64,000 bases of DNA, taken from Comamonadaceae bacterium 2FH (GTDB taxonomy: Bacteria > Pseudomonadota > Gammaproteobacteria > Burkholderiales > Burkholderiaceae_C). The stretch lies in contig SCMQ01000003.1 of the NCBI GenBank assembly GCA_005503335.1, forward strand, positions 62,001 through 126,000. Reading direction: 5' to 3'. Below are positions 37,436 to 46,004 of the stretch, piece by piece. The position numbers and the translations under genes were made by a program. Under the pieces are notes generated by a model. It was not told the origin of the DNA and made no database searches. It worked only from the letters and a program-made list of their open reading frames with translations. Numbering within the stretch: the stretch's first letter is position 1; each line of letters opens with the position of its first letter.

Positions 37436-37924
37436 ATGTTCACCAAATTCTGTGCGGCGCTGTCCAAGCTCAGCCTGGTGCTGGCCGTGATCGGGCTGAT
37501 CGCGGTCGTGCTGTGCGTGCAATGGCAGGTGATAGGCCGCTATGTCTTCAACGACACGCCGACCTGGGCCGAGGCCCTCGCCATGCTGCTGGTCCTGTTC
37601 GTGACGGCCTTCGGCCTGGCCGTGGGCGTGCGCGACGCCGGCCACATCGGCCTCGAGTCCCTGGTCGGGCTGCTGCCCGAGAAATGGCAGCACCGGATCG
37701 AGCTGCTGATCCACCTGCTGGTGGGCAGCTTTGGCGCGCTGATGGTGCACAGCGGCTGGCAATGGGCCAGCGCCAAGTGGGCCGAGAAGAAACCCATGCT
37801 GCCCGTGCCGGACGGCATCGACTACGTGCCCGTCGTCATTGCCGGCGCCCTGATTGTCTTGTTTTCGATCGAACATATCGTCGCCCTGCTGCGCGGCGAG
37901 GAAGTGGAGCCGGCATGGAACTGA
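37436..37924 (+). CDS. dctQ: TRAP transporter small permease subunit
   Basis: A 162-residue membrane protein with four TM segments (about 13-33, 48-66, 88-108, 128-148). The family motif RYVFNDTPTWAEALAMLLVLFVTAFGLAVGVRDAGHIG is visible in parts around residues 38-75. It forms the membrane complex with DctM, whose start lies 10 bp inside its 3' end. The 83-bp gap after dctP is unusually GC-rich for this operon and may set a lower expression of the membrane part. Confidence 0.93.
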   Translation: MFTKFCAALSKLSLVLAVIGLIAVVLCVQWQVIGRYVFNDTPTWAEALAMLLVLFVTAFGLAVGVRDAGHIGLESLVGLLPEKWQHRIELLIHLLVGSFGALMVHSGWQWASAKWAEKKPMLPVPDGIDYVPVVIAGALIVLFSIEHIVALLRGEEVEPAWN

Positions 37925-39204
37925 GCATTCTTGCCTTGAGTTTTACCGTGCTGCTGCTGCTGGGCGTGCCGGTGGCCTTCGCGATCGGCCTGTCGTCGGT
38001 CGCCACCATCCTCGCCGCCGGCCTGCCGGTCGCCGTCGTGTTCCAGAAGATGGTCGGCGGCATGCAGGTGTTCAGCTTTCTGGCGATTCCCTTCTTCGTC
38101 TTTGCCGGCGAGCTCATGCTCTATGGCGGCATTGCCGACCGCATCGTGCGCTTCGCCAACAGCCTGGTCGGCCATGTGCGCGGCGGCCTGGGCATGAGCA
38201 ACGTGCTGGGCTGCACCATCTTCGGCGGCGTGGCCGGGTCGCCGCTGGCCGACGTGTCGGCGATCGGATCGGTGATGATCCCGCTGATGAAGAAGGAGGG
38301 CTACGACGCCGACTACGCGGTCAACGTGACCACGCACGCGGCCCTGGTCGGCGCCATCATGCCGACCTCGCACAACCTGATCATCTTCACCCTGGCCACC
38401 GCGGGCATCGCCTCGGTCAGCGTGCTCGGGCTCATCCTGGCGGGCCTGGTGCCGGCCATCATCCTGACGGTGTGCAACATGGCGGCCGCCTACTGGGTGG
38501 CGGTCAAGCGTGGTTACCCGACCAGTGGCAAGTTCCCCGGCTGGGCCATGGTGCTGAGCGCCTTCCTGGCCTCGCTGCCGGGCCTGTTCGTGGTGGTGAT
38601 CATCCTGGGCGGCATCCTGTCGGGCGCCTTCACCGCGACCGAGTCGGCCTCGATCGCCGTGGCCTGGGCCTTGGTCGTGACGGTGTTCGTCTACCGTTCG
38701 CTGACCTGGCACAACTTCCTCAAGGCCTGCGCCAAGGCCTGCAAGACCACCGGCGTGGTGCTGCTGCTGATCGGCATCTCGGCGGCGTTCGGCTACTTCA
38801 TGGCCTTGTACGAAGTGCCGCAGAAGACCGGCGAGCTGATGCAGATGATCAGCACCAGCCCCTGGGTCATCTTCCTGATGATCAACGTGCTGCTGTTCAT
38901 CCTGGGCACCTTCCTCGACATGGCTGCCACCATCCTGATCTGCACCCCGATCTTCCTGCCGATCGCGATGCAGTTCGGCATGGACCCGCTGCAGTTCGGC
39001 ATCGTGATGCTGATCAACTGCGCGCTGGGACTGAACACGCCGCCTGTCGGCTCGGTGCAGTTCGTGGGTTGCGCGATCGGGGAGATCTCGGTGGGCCAGG
39101 TGATGCGCACCATAGGCCCGTTCTACGGTGCGCTCGGCGCCACCTTGCTGGCCGTGACCTACGTGCCCGCGTTCTCGCTCTGGCTGCCCTCGCTGCTCAA
39201 GTGA
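37915..39204 (+). CDS. dctM: TRAP transporter large permease subunit
   Basis: A 429-residue permease with about twelve hydrophobic segments. DctM family landmarks include LAIPFFVFAGELMLYGGIADR, GHVRGGLGMSNVLGCTIFGGVAGSPLADVSAIG and GLNTPPVGSVQFVGCAIG. It uses a sodium gradient to move the ligand delivered by DctP. The ATG at 37915 overlaps dctQ by 10 bp; a longer upstream frame lies in dctQ and is not used. It is followed by garD after 42 bp. Confidence 0.96.
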   Translation: MELSILALSFTVLLLLGVPVAFAIGLSSVATILAAGLPVAVVFQKMVGGMQVFSFLAIPFFVFAGELMLYGGIADRIVRFANSLVGHVRGGLGMSNVLGCTIFGGVAGSPLADVSAIGSVMIPLMKKEGYDADYAVNVTTHAALVGAIMPTSHNLIIFTLATAGIASVSVLGLILAGLVPAIILTVCNMAAAYWVAVKRGYPTSGKFPGWAMVLSAFLASLPGLFVVVIILGGILSGAFTATESASIAVAWALVVTVFVYRSLTWHNFLKACAKACKTTGVVLLLIGISAAFGYFMALYEVPQKTGELMQMISTSPWVIFLMINVLLFILGTFLDMAATILICTPIFLPIAMQFGMDPLQFGIVMLINCALGLNTPPVGSVQFVGCAIGEISVGQVMRTIGPFYGALGATLLAVTYVPAFSLWLPSLLK

Positions 39205-39246
39205 TGGCGCCTGAGCCCCCGTCTCGTCGTTTTTGAAGACATTGCC

Positions 39247-40842
39247 ATGCAACCGCAAGCACCCAAGCCGCCTCTGACCATACGCATGCACGAGGCCGAC
39301 AACGTGGCCATCGTGGCCAACGATGGTGGCCTGCCCGCGGGCACCGTGTTCCCCTCGGGCCTCACGCTGCGCGACAAGGTGCCGCAGGGCCACAAGCTGG
39401 CGCTGGTCGACATCGCCGAGGGCGAGCCGGTGCGCCGCTACAACGTGACCATAGGCTACGCGCACCAGGCCATCCCGGCCGGCAGCTGGGTGCACGAGCG
39501 CCTGCTCAAGATGCCGGCGGCGCGCGAGCTCGAGGGCCTGCCCATGGCCACGCGTCCCGCGCCCGAGCTGCCGCCGCTTACGGGCTACACCTTCGAGGGC
39601 TACCGCAACGCCGACGGCTCGGTGGGCACGCGCAACATCCTGGCCATCACGACCACGGTGCAGTGCGTGGCCGGCGTGGTCGAGTTCGCGGTCCAGCGCA
39701 TCAAGCAGGAGCTGCTGCCGCGCTTTCCCAATGTCGACGACGTGGTGGGCCTGGAGCACACCTACGGCTGCGGCGTCGCGATCGACGCGCCCGACGCCGT
39801 GATCCCGATCCGCACCGTGCGCAACATCACGCTGAACCCCAACTTCGGCGGCGAGGTGATGGTGGTGAGCCTGGGCTGCGAGAAGCTGCAGCCCGAGCGC
39901 CTGCTGCCGCCCGGATCGATTCCCCTGGTCGACGAGCGCAGTGTGGCCGACGTGGGCGTCAACGCCGAGGCGGGCCTGGACGTGGTCTGCCTGCAGTCGG
40001 AAGAGCACGTGGGCTTCATGTCCATGATCGATTCCATCATGGCCTCGGCGCTGCTGCACCTGGAGCGCCTGAACGACCGCCGCCGCGAGACCGTGCCGGC
40101 CAGCGAGCTGGTGGTCGGCGTGCAGTGCGGCGGCAGCGACGCCTTCAGCGGCGTCACCGCCAACCCGGCCGTGGGCTTTGCGGCCGACCTGCTGGTGCGC
40201 GCCGGCGCCACCATCATGTTCAGCGAGAACACCGAGGTGCGCGACGCGGTGGAGCAGCTCACCAGCCGCGCCGCCACGCCCGAGGTGGCTTCGGACATCG
40301 TGCGCGAGCTCGGCTGGTACGACCGCTACCTGGACCGCGGCCGGGTGGACCGCAGCGCCAACACCACGCCGGGCAACAAGGCCGGCGGCCTGTCCAACAT
40401 CGTCGAGAAGGCGATGGGCTCGATCATCAAGAGCGGCAGCGCGCCCATCTCCAGCGTGCTCGCGCCCGGCGAGAAGCTCGCGCCGGGGCAGAAGGGCCTG
40501 GTCTACGCCGCTACGCCCGCCAGCGACTTCATCTGCGGCACGCTGCAGCTGGCTGCCGGCATGAACCTGCATGTCTTCACCACGGGACGCGGCACGCCTT
40601 ACGGCCTGGCCGAATGCCCGGTGGTCAAGGTGGCCACGCGCAGCGACCTGGCGCGGCGCTGGCACGACCTGATGGACATCAACGCCGGCCGCATCGCCGA
40701 CGGCGAGGCCACGATCGAAGAGACGGGCTGGGAGCTGTTCCGCTTCCTGCTCGACGTGGCCAGCGGCCGCAAGAAGACCTGGGCCGAGCAGTGGAAGCTG
40801 CACAACGCCCTGGTGCTGTTCAACCCGGCGCCCGTGACCTGA
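39247..40842 (+). CDS. garD: Galactarate dehydratase
   Basis: A 531-residue iron-dependent dehydratase of the UxaA/GarD family that converts galactarate to 5-dehydro-4-deoxy-D-glucarate. It follows E. coli GarD along its whole length: N-terminal SAF-like domain (about 1-90, [19 protein letters not shown]), then [65 protein letters not shown] and the C-terminal [13 protein letters not shown]. It sits between the TRAP transporter and a semialdehyde dehydrogenase. No separate glucarate dehydratase is seen in the window. Confidence 0.96.
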   Translation: MQPQAPKPPLTIRMHEADNVAIVANDGGLPAGTVFPSGLTLRDKVPQGHKLALVDIAEGEPVRRYNVTIGYAHQAIPAGSWVHERLLKMPAARELEGLPMATRPAPELPPLTGYTFEGYRNADGSVGTRNILAITTTVQCVAGVVEFAVQRIKQELLPRFPNVDDVVGLEHTYGCGVAIDAPDAVIPIRTVRNITLNPNFGGEVMVVSLGCEKLQPERLLPPGSIPLVDERSVADVGVNAEAGLDVVCLQSEEHVGFMSMIDSIMASALLHLERLNDRRRETVPASELVVGVQCGGSDAFSGVTANPAVGFAADLLVRAGATIMFSENTEVRDAVEQLTSRAATPEVASDIVRELGWYDRYLDRGRVDRSANTTPGNKAGGLSNIVEKAMGSIIKSGSAPISSVLAPGEKLAPGQKGLVYAATPASDFICGTLQLAAGMNLHVFTTGRGTPYGLAECPVVKVATRSDLARRWHDLMDINAGRIADGEATIEETGWELFRFLLDVASGRKKTWAEQWKLHNALVLFNPAPVT

Positions 40843-40870
40843 TTCCTTTCATCCAAACCATAGACACACC

Positions 40871-42310
40871 ATGACCCAAAGACACGACAACCTGATCAAC
40901 GGCGAATGGCTGGCCGGTACCGGCTACGCGCCCAACCTGAACCCCAGCAACCTGGCCGACGTGATCGGCGAGTACGCCCAGGGCGACGCGGCCCAGCTCG
41001 ACGCGGCCGTGCGCGCGGCCCGGGCGGCCTTTCCCGCCTGGGCCACCAGCGGCATCCAGGCGCGCTTCGATGCGCTGGACAAAATAGGCAGCGAGATCCT
41101 GGCGCGCAAGGAAGAGCTGGGAACCCTGCTGGCGCGCGAGGAAGGCAAGACCCGCGCCGAAGGCATAGGCGAAGCCGCGCGCGCCGGCGCCATCTTCAAG
41201 TTCTTCGCCGGCGAATGCCTGCGCGGAGCGGGCGAGACCCTGCCCTCGGTGCGCCCCGGCATAGGCGTGGAGATCACGCGCGAGCCGGTCGGCGTGGTTG
41301 GCCTGATCACGCCCTGGAACTTCCCCATCGCCATCCCTGCCTGGAAGATCGCCCCGGCTCTGGCCTATGGCAACTGCGTGGTCTTGAAGCCCGCCGACCT
41401 CGTGCCCGGCTGCGCCTGGGCCCTGGCCGAGATCATCAGCCGCTCGGGGATCCCCGCCGGCGTCTTCAACCTCGTCATGGGCCGCGGCAGCGTCATCGGC
41501 GACGCCCTGGTCAACCACCCCGGCATAGACGCCATCAGCTTCACCGGCAGCCAGGGCGTGGGCGCGCGCATCGCCGCGGCCTGCGCGCAGAACCTCAAGA
41601 AAGTGCAGCTCGAGATGGGCGGCAAGAACCCGCAGGTCGTGCTCGACGACGCCGACCTGGCCCAGGCGGTGGAGCTCAGCGTGCAGTCCGCCTTCTACTC
41701 CACCGGCCAGCGCTGCACCGCGTCGAGCCGCCTGATCGTCACCGAAGGCATCTACCCGAAGTTCGTCGCGGCCATGCAGGAGCGCATGGCGAAGATCAGG
41801 GTGGGCGACGCGCTGGCCCAGGGCACCGACATCGGCCCCGTGGCCAGCCTGAGCCAGCTCGAGCAGGACCTGAGCTACATCGAAATCGGCCAGGGCGAAG
41901 GCGCGCTGCTGGCCGCCGGTGGCGAGCGGCTCAAGCTCGCCACCGACGGCTACTACATGACGCCCGCGCTGTTCAGCGAAAGCAGCCAGGACATGCGCAT
42001 CAACCGCGAGGAGATCTTCGGGCCGGTGGCCAGCATCATCCGGGTCAAGGACTATGAAGCCGCACTGGCCTGCGCCAACGACACGCCATTCGGCCTCTCG
42101 GCCGGCATCGCCACCAGCAGCCTCAAATACGCCACGCACTTCAAGCGCCACAGCCAGGCCGGCATGGTGATGGTGAACCTGCCCACGGCGGGGGTGGACT
42201 ACCACGTGCCGTTCGGCGGGCGCAAGGGTTCGAGCTACGGACCGCGCGAACAGGGCCGCTATGCCCAGGAGTTCTTCACCACGGTCAAGACGGCCTATAC
42301 GCTGGCTTGA
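40871..42310 (+). CDS. Alpha-ketoglutaric semialdehyde dehydrogenase-type ALDH, copy 1
   Basis: A 479-residue NAD(P)-dependent aldehyde dehydrogenase. Catalytic Cys282 lies in STGQRCTASSR, the general base Glu248 in QLEMGGKNP, and the oxyanion Asn150 in TPWNFP. It resembles the 2,5-dioxopentanoate dehydrogenases that finish aldarate and pentose oxidation, giving 2-oxoglutarate. The second copy at 56042 differs by about a dozen residues, and the two are identical at DNA level over most of the last 350-400 bp. Because garL/garR provide an aldolase route, the substrate must come from a dehydratase (AraD at 47195 or one elsewhere), or the enzyme has another aldehyde. Confidence 0.92.
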   Translation: MTQRHDNLINGEWLAGTGYAPNLNPSNLADVIGEYAQGDAAQLDAAVRAARAAFPAWATSGIQARFDALDKIGSEILARKEELGTLLAREEGKTRAEGIGEAARAGAIFKFFAGECLRGAGETLPSVRPGIGVEITREPVGVVGLITPWNFPIAIPAWKIAPALAYGNCVVLKPADLVPGCAWALAEIISRSGIPAGVFNLVMGRGSVIGDALVNHPGIDAISFTGSQGVGARIAAACAQNLKKVQLEMGGKNPQVVLDDADLAQAVELSVQSAFYSTGQRCTASSRLIVTEGIYPKFVAAMQERMAKIRVGDALAQGTDIGPVASLSQLEQDLSYIEIGQGEGALLAAGGERLKLATDGYYMTPALFSESSQDMRINREEIFGPVASIIRVKDYEAALACANDTPFGLSAGIATSSLKYATHFKRHSQAGMVMVNLPTAGVDYHVPFGGRKGSSYGPREQGRYAQEFFTTVKTAYTLA

Positions 42311-42332
42311 TTGGTTCTCGGGTTAATCGCGC

Positions 42333-42917
42333 TGCACCTCGCGCCGCGGCAGGCGGTGCCCGGCGGGGGCTCATACTGTGGCGGTCGGCGCCCTGCGCCG
42401 ACTCCGCTGCGATGCTCGCACCGGGGTCGCGCCGCATAACTCACTGCGCGATCTTCGATCGCTCCGTTCAGACAGATGCGGCGAGTCAGTTCACGAAGCG
42501 CGCTGCGCGCGCCGACCCCGGCGCTGCGCTTCTCGCCGCCACAGAAATCGTCCCCACCGGACACCGCCTGCCGCGGCAAAGTGACCAAGTAGCGCCCGTT
42601 ACTGTTGGCGCGCCAACAGCGTCTCTGCAAAGGCGTGCGCGGGCAGGCCGCAGCGCGCCTTGAGGGTGCCGAGGAGCGCAGGGCGCATGGCCGCGCGCGC
42701 AGCGCGCTTCGTGATCTGACTCGCGGCATCTGTTTGAGCGCAGCGCCGGAACGGCGCGTAGCGAGTTATGCCGCGGGCCATGCGCCCGAGCACCGCAGGG
42801 CAGTCGACGCGCAGCGGCGACCGCCCTCATTGAAGCGCTGCGGCCTGCCCGTGCACGCCTTTGCCGCGCACCGCTACGAGCCCCCGCCGGGCACCGCCTG
42901 CCGCGGTGCGAGGTGCA
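42333..42917 (-). repeat. Interspersed pseudo-palindromic repeat, copy B (most complete)
   Basis: This occupies most of the 650-bp gap between the convergent ALDH and LysR genes. Its ends are 40-bp terminal inverted repeats (42333-42372 and 42878-42917) that match at 39 positions. In between, the two halves carry the same modules in inverted order, for example GAGTCAGTTCACGAAGCGCG on the left and the reverse-oriented CGCTTCGTGATCTGACTCG on the right. In reverse orientation it aligns with copy A nearly end to end. It has no gene content that I can support. Confidence 0.88.
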
Positions 42918-42960
42918 ACGCCCGTGAGACGGCTCTGATTCAGGAACAGGCGCTGCGGGA

Positions 42961-43899
42961 TCAGCCCAGCGGCGCAGCGGTCTCGCGAAGCAGCGCCAGA
43001 AAGCGCGCCGCCGGACCGCTGGCGGGCCGGTCGCGCCGCAGGATGCTGCCGAAAGACTCGAGCCGGTGGCGCAGCGCATAGGGCAGCACGCGCAGCAGCC
43101 CGTGCTGTTCGTAGCGCGAGGCGATGGTCTCCGGGATCACCGCGATCATCTGGCTCTGGGCGATCAGGTTGGTGGTGGTGAGGATGGACGCGGTTTCGAT
43201 CAGGCCCTGCGGCAGCGGCGCCTGGTGCGAGCGGAACTCCTGCTCCATCACCTCGCGCAGCGGGCTGCCCCGGGGCTGCAGGATCCAGGGATAGGCGAGC
43301 AGTGCCTTGAAGGCCAGGTTGGGCCTGGCCGCCAGCGGGTGCTCGACCGCCGCCACCACGGACAGCGCCTCCTCGGCGACGGGCGTGAACAGGTGTTCGT
43401 CCGCCGAAATCCCGGTCACACGGCCCACCACCAGGTCCAGCTGACCTTGCTGCAGCAGCTCGAGCAGCCGGTCGCTGGTGCCCACCGTGATCTCCACCGA
43501 CAGCAGCGGGTAGAGCGCCTTGAGTCGGATCAGCGCGCCGGTCAGCAGGGCAGGGGAGGCGGCCATGATGCTGCCGATCGACAGCTTGCCGGCGCTGCCC
43601 TGGTGCAGCGCCTTGAGCTCCCGGCCCAGGGCCTCCAACGTGCCGCGCATGCCGTGGAAATAGGCCAGCACGCAGCGCCCCGCCTCGGTCAGGCGCAGGC
43701 CGCGGCCGACCCGGTCGAACAGCGCCTGGCCGAGCGCGTCCTCCAGCTCGTGCAGCATCTTGGTGGCCGCCGGCTGGGTCATGCCCAGCTGCGCCGAGGC
43801 GCCGCGCAGGGTGCCTTGCTCTTCGATCGCGAGTAGCAGCGATACCTGGCGCATGCGCAGGCGATTGAGCAGTTGGATCGACCTAGGGTTTGTGTCCAT
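42961..43899 (-). CDS. LysR-family transcriptional regulator
   Basis: A 312-residue LysR regulator. The N-terminal HTH lies at about 10-70 (VSLLLAIEEQGTLRGASAQLGMTQPAATKMLHELE in parts), with the effector-binding domain at about 95-305. It is of the GbpR-like group that controls sugar and sugar-acid genes. The start MDTNPRS at 43899 is preferred to an ATG eleven codons upstream. It is divergent from the large sugar-acid operon starting at 44008 across a 108-bp, AT-rich region with a LysR-type box, so it very likely activates that operon. The inducer is unknown. Confidence 0.92.
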   Translation of the reverse strand: MDTNPRSIQLLNRLRMRQVSLLLAIEEQGTLRGASAQLGMTQPAATKMLHELEDALGQALFDRVGRGLRLTEAGRCVLAYFHGMRGTLEALGRELKALHQGSAGKLSIGSIMAASPALLTGALIRLKALYPLLSVEITVGTSDRLLELLQQGQLDLVVGRVTGISADEHLFTPVAEEALSVVAAVEHPLAARPNLAFKALLAYPWILQPRGSPLREVMEQEFRSHQAPLPQGLIETASILTTTNLIAQSQMIAVIPETIASRYEQHGLLRVLPYALRHRLESFGSILRRDRPASGPAARFLALLRETAAPLG

Positions 43900-43901
43900 A
43901 T

Positions 43902-43933
43902 TTGATAGCCTGAGGATATCAATAAATATCAAA
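43902..43933. promoter_or_regulatory. LysR-type binding box in the divergent promoter region
   Basis: TTGATA (43902-43907) and TATCAA (43917-43922) form a 6-9-6 inverted repeat with the T-N11-A core of LysR boxes. A second half site TATCAAA follows at 43927-43933, as an activation site would. A possible -10 (TATTTA/TTTAAT) lies at 43948-43955 for the rightward operon. The start of the LysR gene immediately abuts the box, consistent with autorepression. Confidence 0.7.
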
Positions 43934-44007
43934 CTTTCAATTTACGTTATTTAATCCGAGGCCTACCATCGCCTTCATCAATGACCTTTTGTGCGTAGGA
44001 GACAGGC

Positions 44008-44970
44008 ATGAAGATGAAGAAATGGTGGATGGCGGCGCTGGCGGGGCTGGCGCTTGCGGGCGCGGCCCAGGCCCAGGAATGGCCCGGCCGCTCGGTGCGC
44101 ATCCTCGTGGGTTCCGCGCCGGGCGGCGGCACCGACGCCATGGCGCGTGCGATCGGCGACCGTCTGGGCCCGCTGCTCAAGCAGCCCGTGGTGGTGGAAA
44201 ACCGGCCCGGCGCCTCCAACACCCTGGCCGCCGACGTGACGGCCAAGTCCACCGACGGCCACACCCTGCTGATGGGCGTGTCCACCGCCCACGCGATCGC
44301 GCCGCACCTGCTCAAGCTCGGCTACGACAGCAACAAGGACCTGGTGCCCGTGGCCTTCGTCGGCGCCGTGCCCAACGTGCTGGTCGTGACCAACAGCCTG
44401 CCGGTGGATTCGCCGCAGTCGCTGATCAAGCTGGCCAAGAGCCAGCCCGGCAAGCTCAATTACGCGACCAGCGGCGCCGGCAGCACCCAGCACATCGCGG
44501 CCGAACTGTTCAAGGACGTGGCGGGCGTGTTCATCACCCACATCCCCTACCGCGGCAGCGCCCCGGCCACGGTGGACCTGATAGGCGGCCAGGTGCAGAT
44601 GAGCTTCGACACCCTGCCTTCGGTGATCGGCCACATCCGCAGCGGCAAGCTCAAGCCCCTGGCCGTGGCCGCCGCCAAGCGCAATCCCCAGTTGCCCAAT
44701 GTGCCGACGCTGGCCGAGTCGGGCGTGCAGGGTGTCGAGATGAGCGCCTGGTACGGCCTCTACATGCCGGCCAGCACGCCCAAGGCGGTGCAGGAGCGCG
44801 TGCACGAGGAGGTGAGCAAGATCCTGGCCATGCCGGAAACCCGGTCCCGCCTCGAAGGCCTGGGTTCGGAGGTCGCGCCTATGACCCAGGCACAGTTCGC
44901 GCAGTTCCATGCGGCCGAGTACCGGCGCTTCGGCGACATCATCAAGAAGAACAACATCAAGCTGGACTGA
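44008..44970 (+). CDS. Bug/TctC-family solute-binding protein (orphan)
   Basis: A 320-residue periplasmic binding protein of the Bug family. The signal peptide is about 1-22 (AGAAQAQ cleavage). The first ligand loop is VGSAPGGGTDAMARAIG, and later segments are VVENRPGASNTLAADV and LNYATSGAGSTQHIAAELF, all standard. It is the first gene of the LysR-controlled operon but has no TctAB partners nearby. It may use the tctAB products at 14915-17187 or other permeases, or it may serve as a sensor. The ligand is presumably a carboxylate of the pathway encoded downstream. Confidence 0.92.
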   Translation: MKMKKWWMAALAGLALAGAAQAQEWPGRSVRILVGSAPGGGTDAMARAIGDRLGPLLKQPVVVENRPGASNTLAADVTAKSTDGHTLLMGVSTAHAIAPHLLKLGYDSNKDLVPVAFVGAVPNVLVVTNSLPVDSPQSLIKLAKSQPGKLNYATSGAGSTQHIAAELFKDVAGVFITHIPYRGSAPATVDLIGGQVQMSFDTLPSVIGHIRSGKLKPLAVAAAKRNPQLPNVPTLAESGVQGVEMSAWYGLYMPASTPKAVQERVHEEVSKILAMPETRSRLEGLGSEVAPMTQAQFAQFHAAEYRRFGDIIKKNNIKLD

Positions 44971-44975
44971 GGGCC

Positions 44976-45995
44976 ATGACGCAACCCAAGCTTCCCGTGG
45001 TGGCCTTGACGCTGGGCGACCCGGCCGGCATCGGCCCCGAACTGATCGCCCGCCTGCTGGCCCGCCCCGAGACCACCCGCAGCGCCAACGTGGTGCTGGT
45101 CGGCGACCCATGGCTCTGGGCCGAGGGCCAGCGCATCGCCGGCGTGCAGGTCGCCACCGAGCCGCAGCCCAGCCTGGCCGCGGTGCGCGGCCGAGCCGAC
45201 CGCACGCGCCCGGCCTTCGTCGCCATGGACACGGTCGCAGAGAGCCAGGTTCAGCGCAGCCAGGCCCAGGCTGCCGGCGGCGCCTCGGTGCTCAAGGTGC
45301 TCAACGCCTGCATGGACGCTGCCCAGCGCGGCGAGATCGACGCCATCTGCTTCGCGCCGCTCAACAAGCATGCGATGAAGCAGGGGGGCCTGAAGCACGA
45401 GGACGAGTTGCACCACTTCGCCGAGTACCTGGGCGTGAGCGGTTATTTCTGCGAGTTCAACACCCTGGGCGAGCTCTGGACCTCGCGCGTGTCCTCGCAC
45501 ATCCCGCTCAAGGACGCCGCAGGCTACCTGAGCAAGGACCGCGTCAAGGACGCGGCCAGGCTGATCTACCGCTCGCTGCAGGCCAGCGGCATGGCCCGGC
45601 CCAGGGTGGCCGTCGCGGCCTTCAACCCGCATGGCGGCGACGGCGGCACCTGCGGCCGCGAGGAGGTCGAGATCATCAAGCCGGCCGTGCGCGAGCTCAA
45701 TGCCGAGGGTCTGCCGATCGCCGGCCCGTTCCCGGCCGACACCATTTTCCTCAAGGCGCAGGCCGGTGAGTACCAAGCCATCGTGACCATGTACCACGAC
45801 CAGGGCCAGATCGCGATCAAGCTGATGGGCTTCTCCAAGGGCGTGACCGTGCAGGGCGGTCTGCCGATCCCGATCACCACGCCGGCGCACGGCACGGCCT
45901 ACGACATCGCCGGCCAGGGCCGGGCCGACGCCAACGCCATGAGCAATGCATTCCAAATCGCCTGCCGCATGGGTGCGGCAGGCCTCAACGACTGA
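44976..45995 (+). CDS. PdxA2-like 4-phosphate/hydroxyacid dehydrogenase
   Basis: A 339-residue member of the PdxA family of metal- and NAD-dependent beta-hydroxyacid dehydrogenases. The family start ALTLGDPAGIGPELIA is present. The three metal-binding His occur in RVSSHIPLKDA, TMYHDQGQ and TPAHGTAYDIAG. In PdxA2 enzymes this fold oxidises and decarboxylates four-carbon sugar-acid phosphates made by a DUF1537 kinase, but no such kinase is present here. Placement between a Bug protein and a sugar-acid dehydratase argues for catabolism rather than vitamin B6 synthesis. It starts five bases after the preceding stop. Confidence 0.85.
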   Translation: MTQPKLPVVALTLGDPAGIGPELIARLLARPETTRSANVVLVGDPWLWAEGQRIAGVQVATEPQPSLAAVRGRADRTRPAFVAMDTVAESQVQRSQAQAAGGASVLKVLNACMDAAQRGEIDAICFAPLNKHAMKQGGLKHEDELHHFAEYLGVSGYFCEFNTLGELWTSRVSSHIPLKDAAGYLSKDRVKDAARLIYRSLQASGMARPRVAVAAFNPHGGDGGTCGREEVEIIKPAVRELNAEGLPIAGPFPADTIFLKAQAGEYQAIVTMYHDQGQIAIKLMGFSKGVTVQGGLPIPITTPAHGTAYDIAGQGRADANAMSNAFQIACRMGAAGLND

Positions 45996-46004
45996 GAGAC
46001 CGCC

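Noticed and set aside
37822-40803. A 993-codon minus-strand frame across dctM and garD
   Set aside because: It is antisense to two genes with strong family matches, so it is a shadow of their codon bias.
42307-43081. Several 100-200-codon frames in the repeat between the ALDH and LysR genes
   Set aside because: Similar frames occur in all repeat copies because of mirrored GC-rich modules. They lack ribosome sites and family resemblance, and the DNA pattern (inverted modules) explains the conservation.
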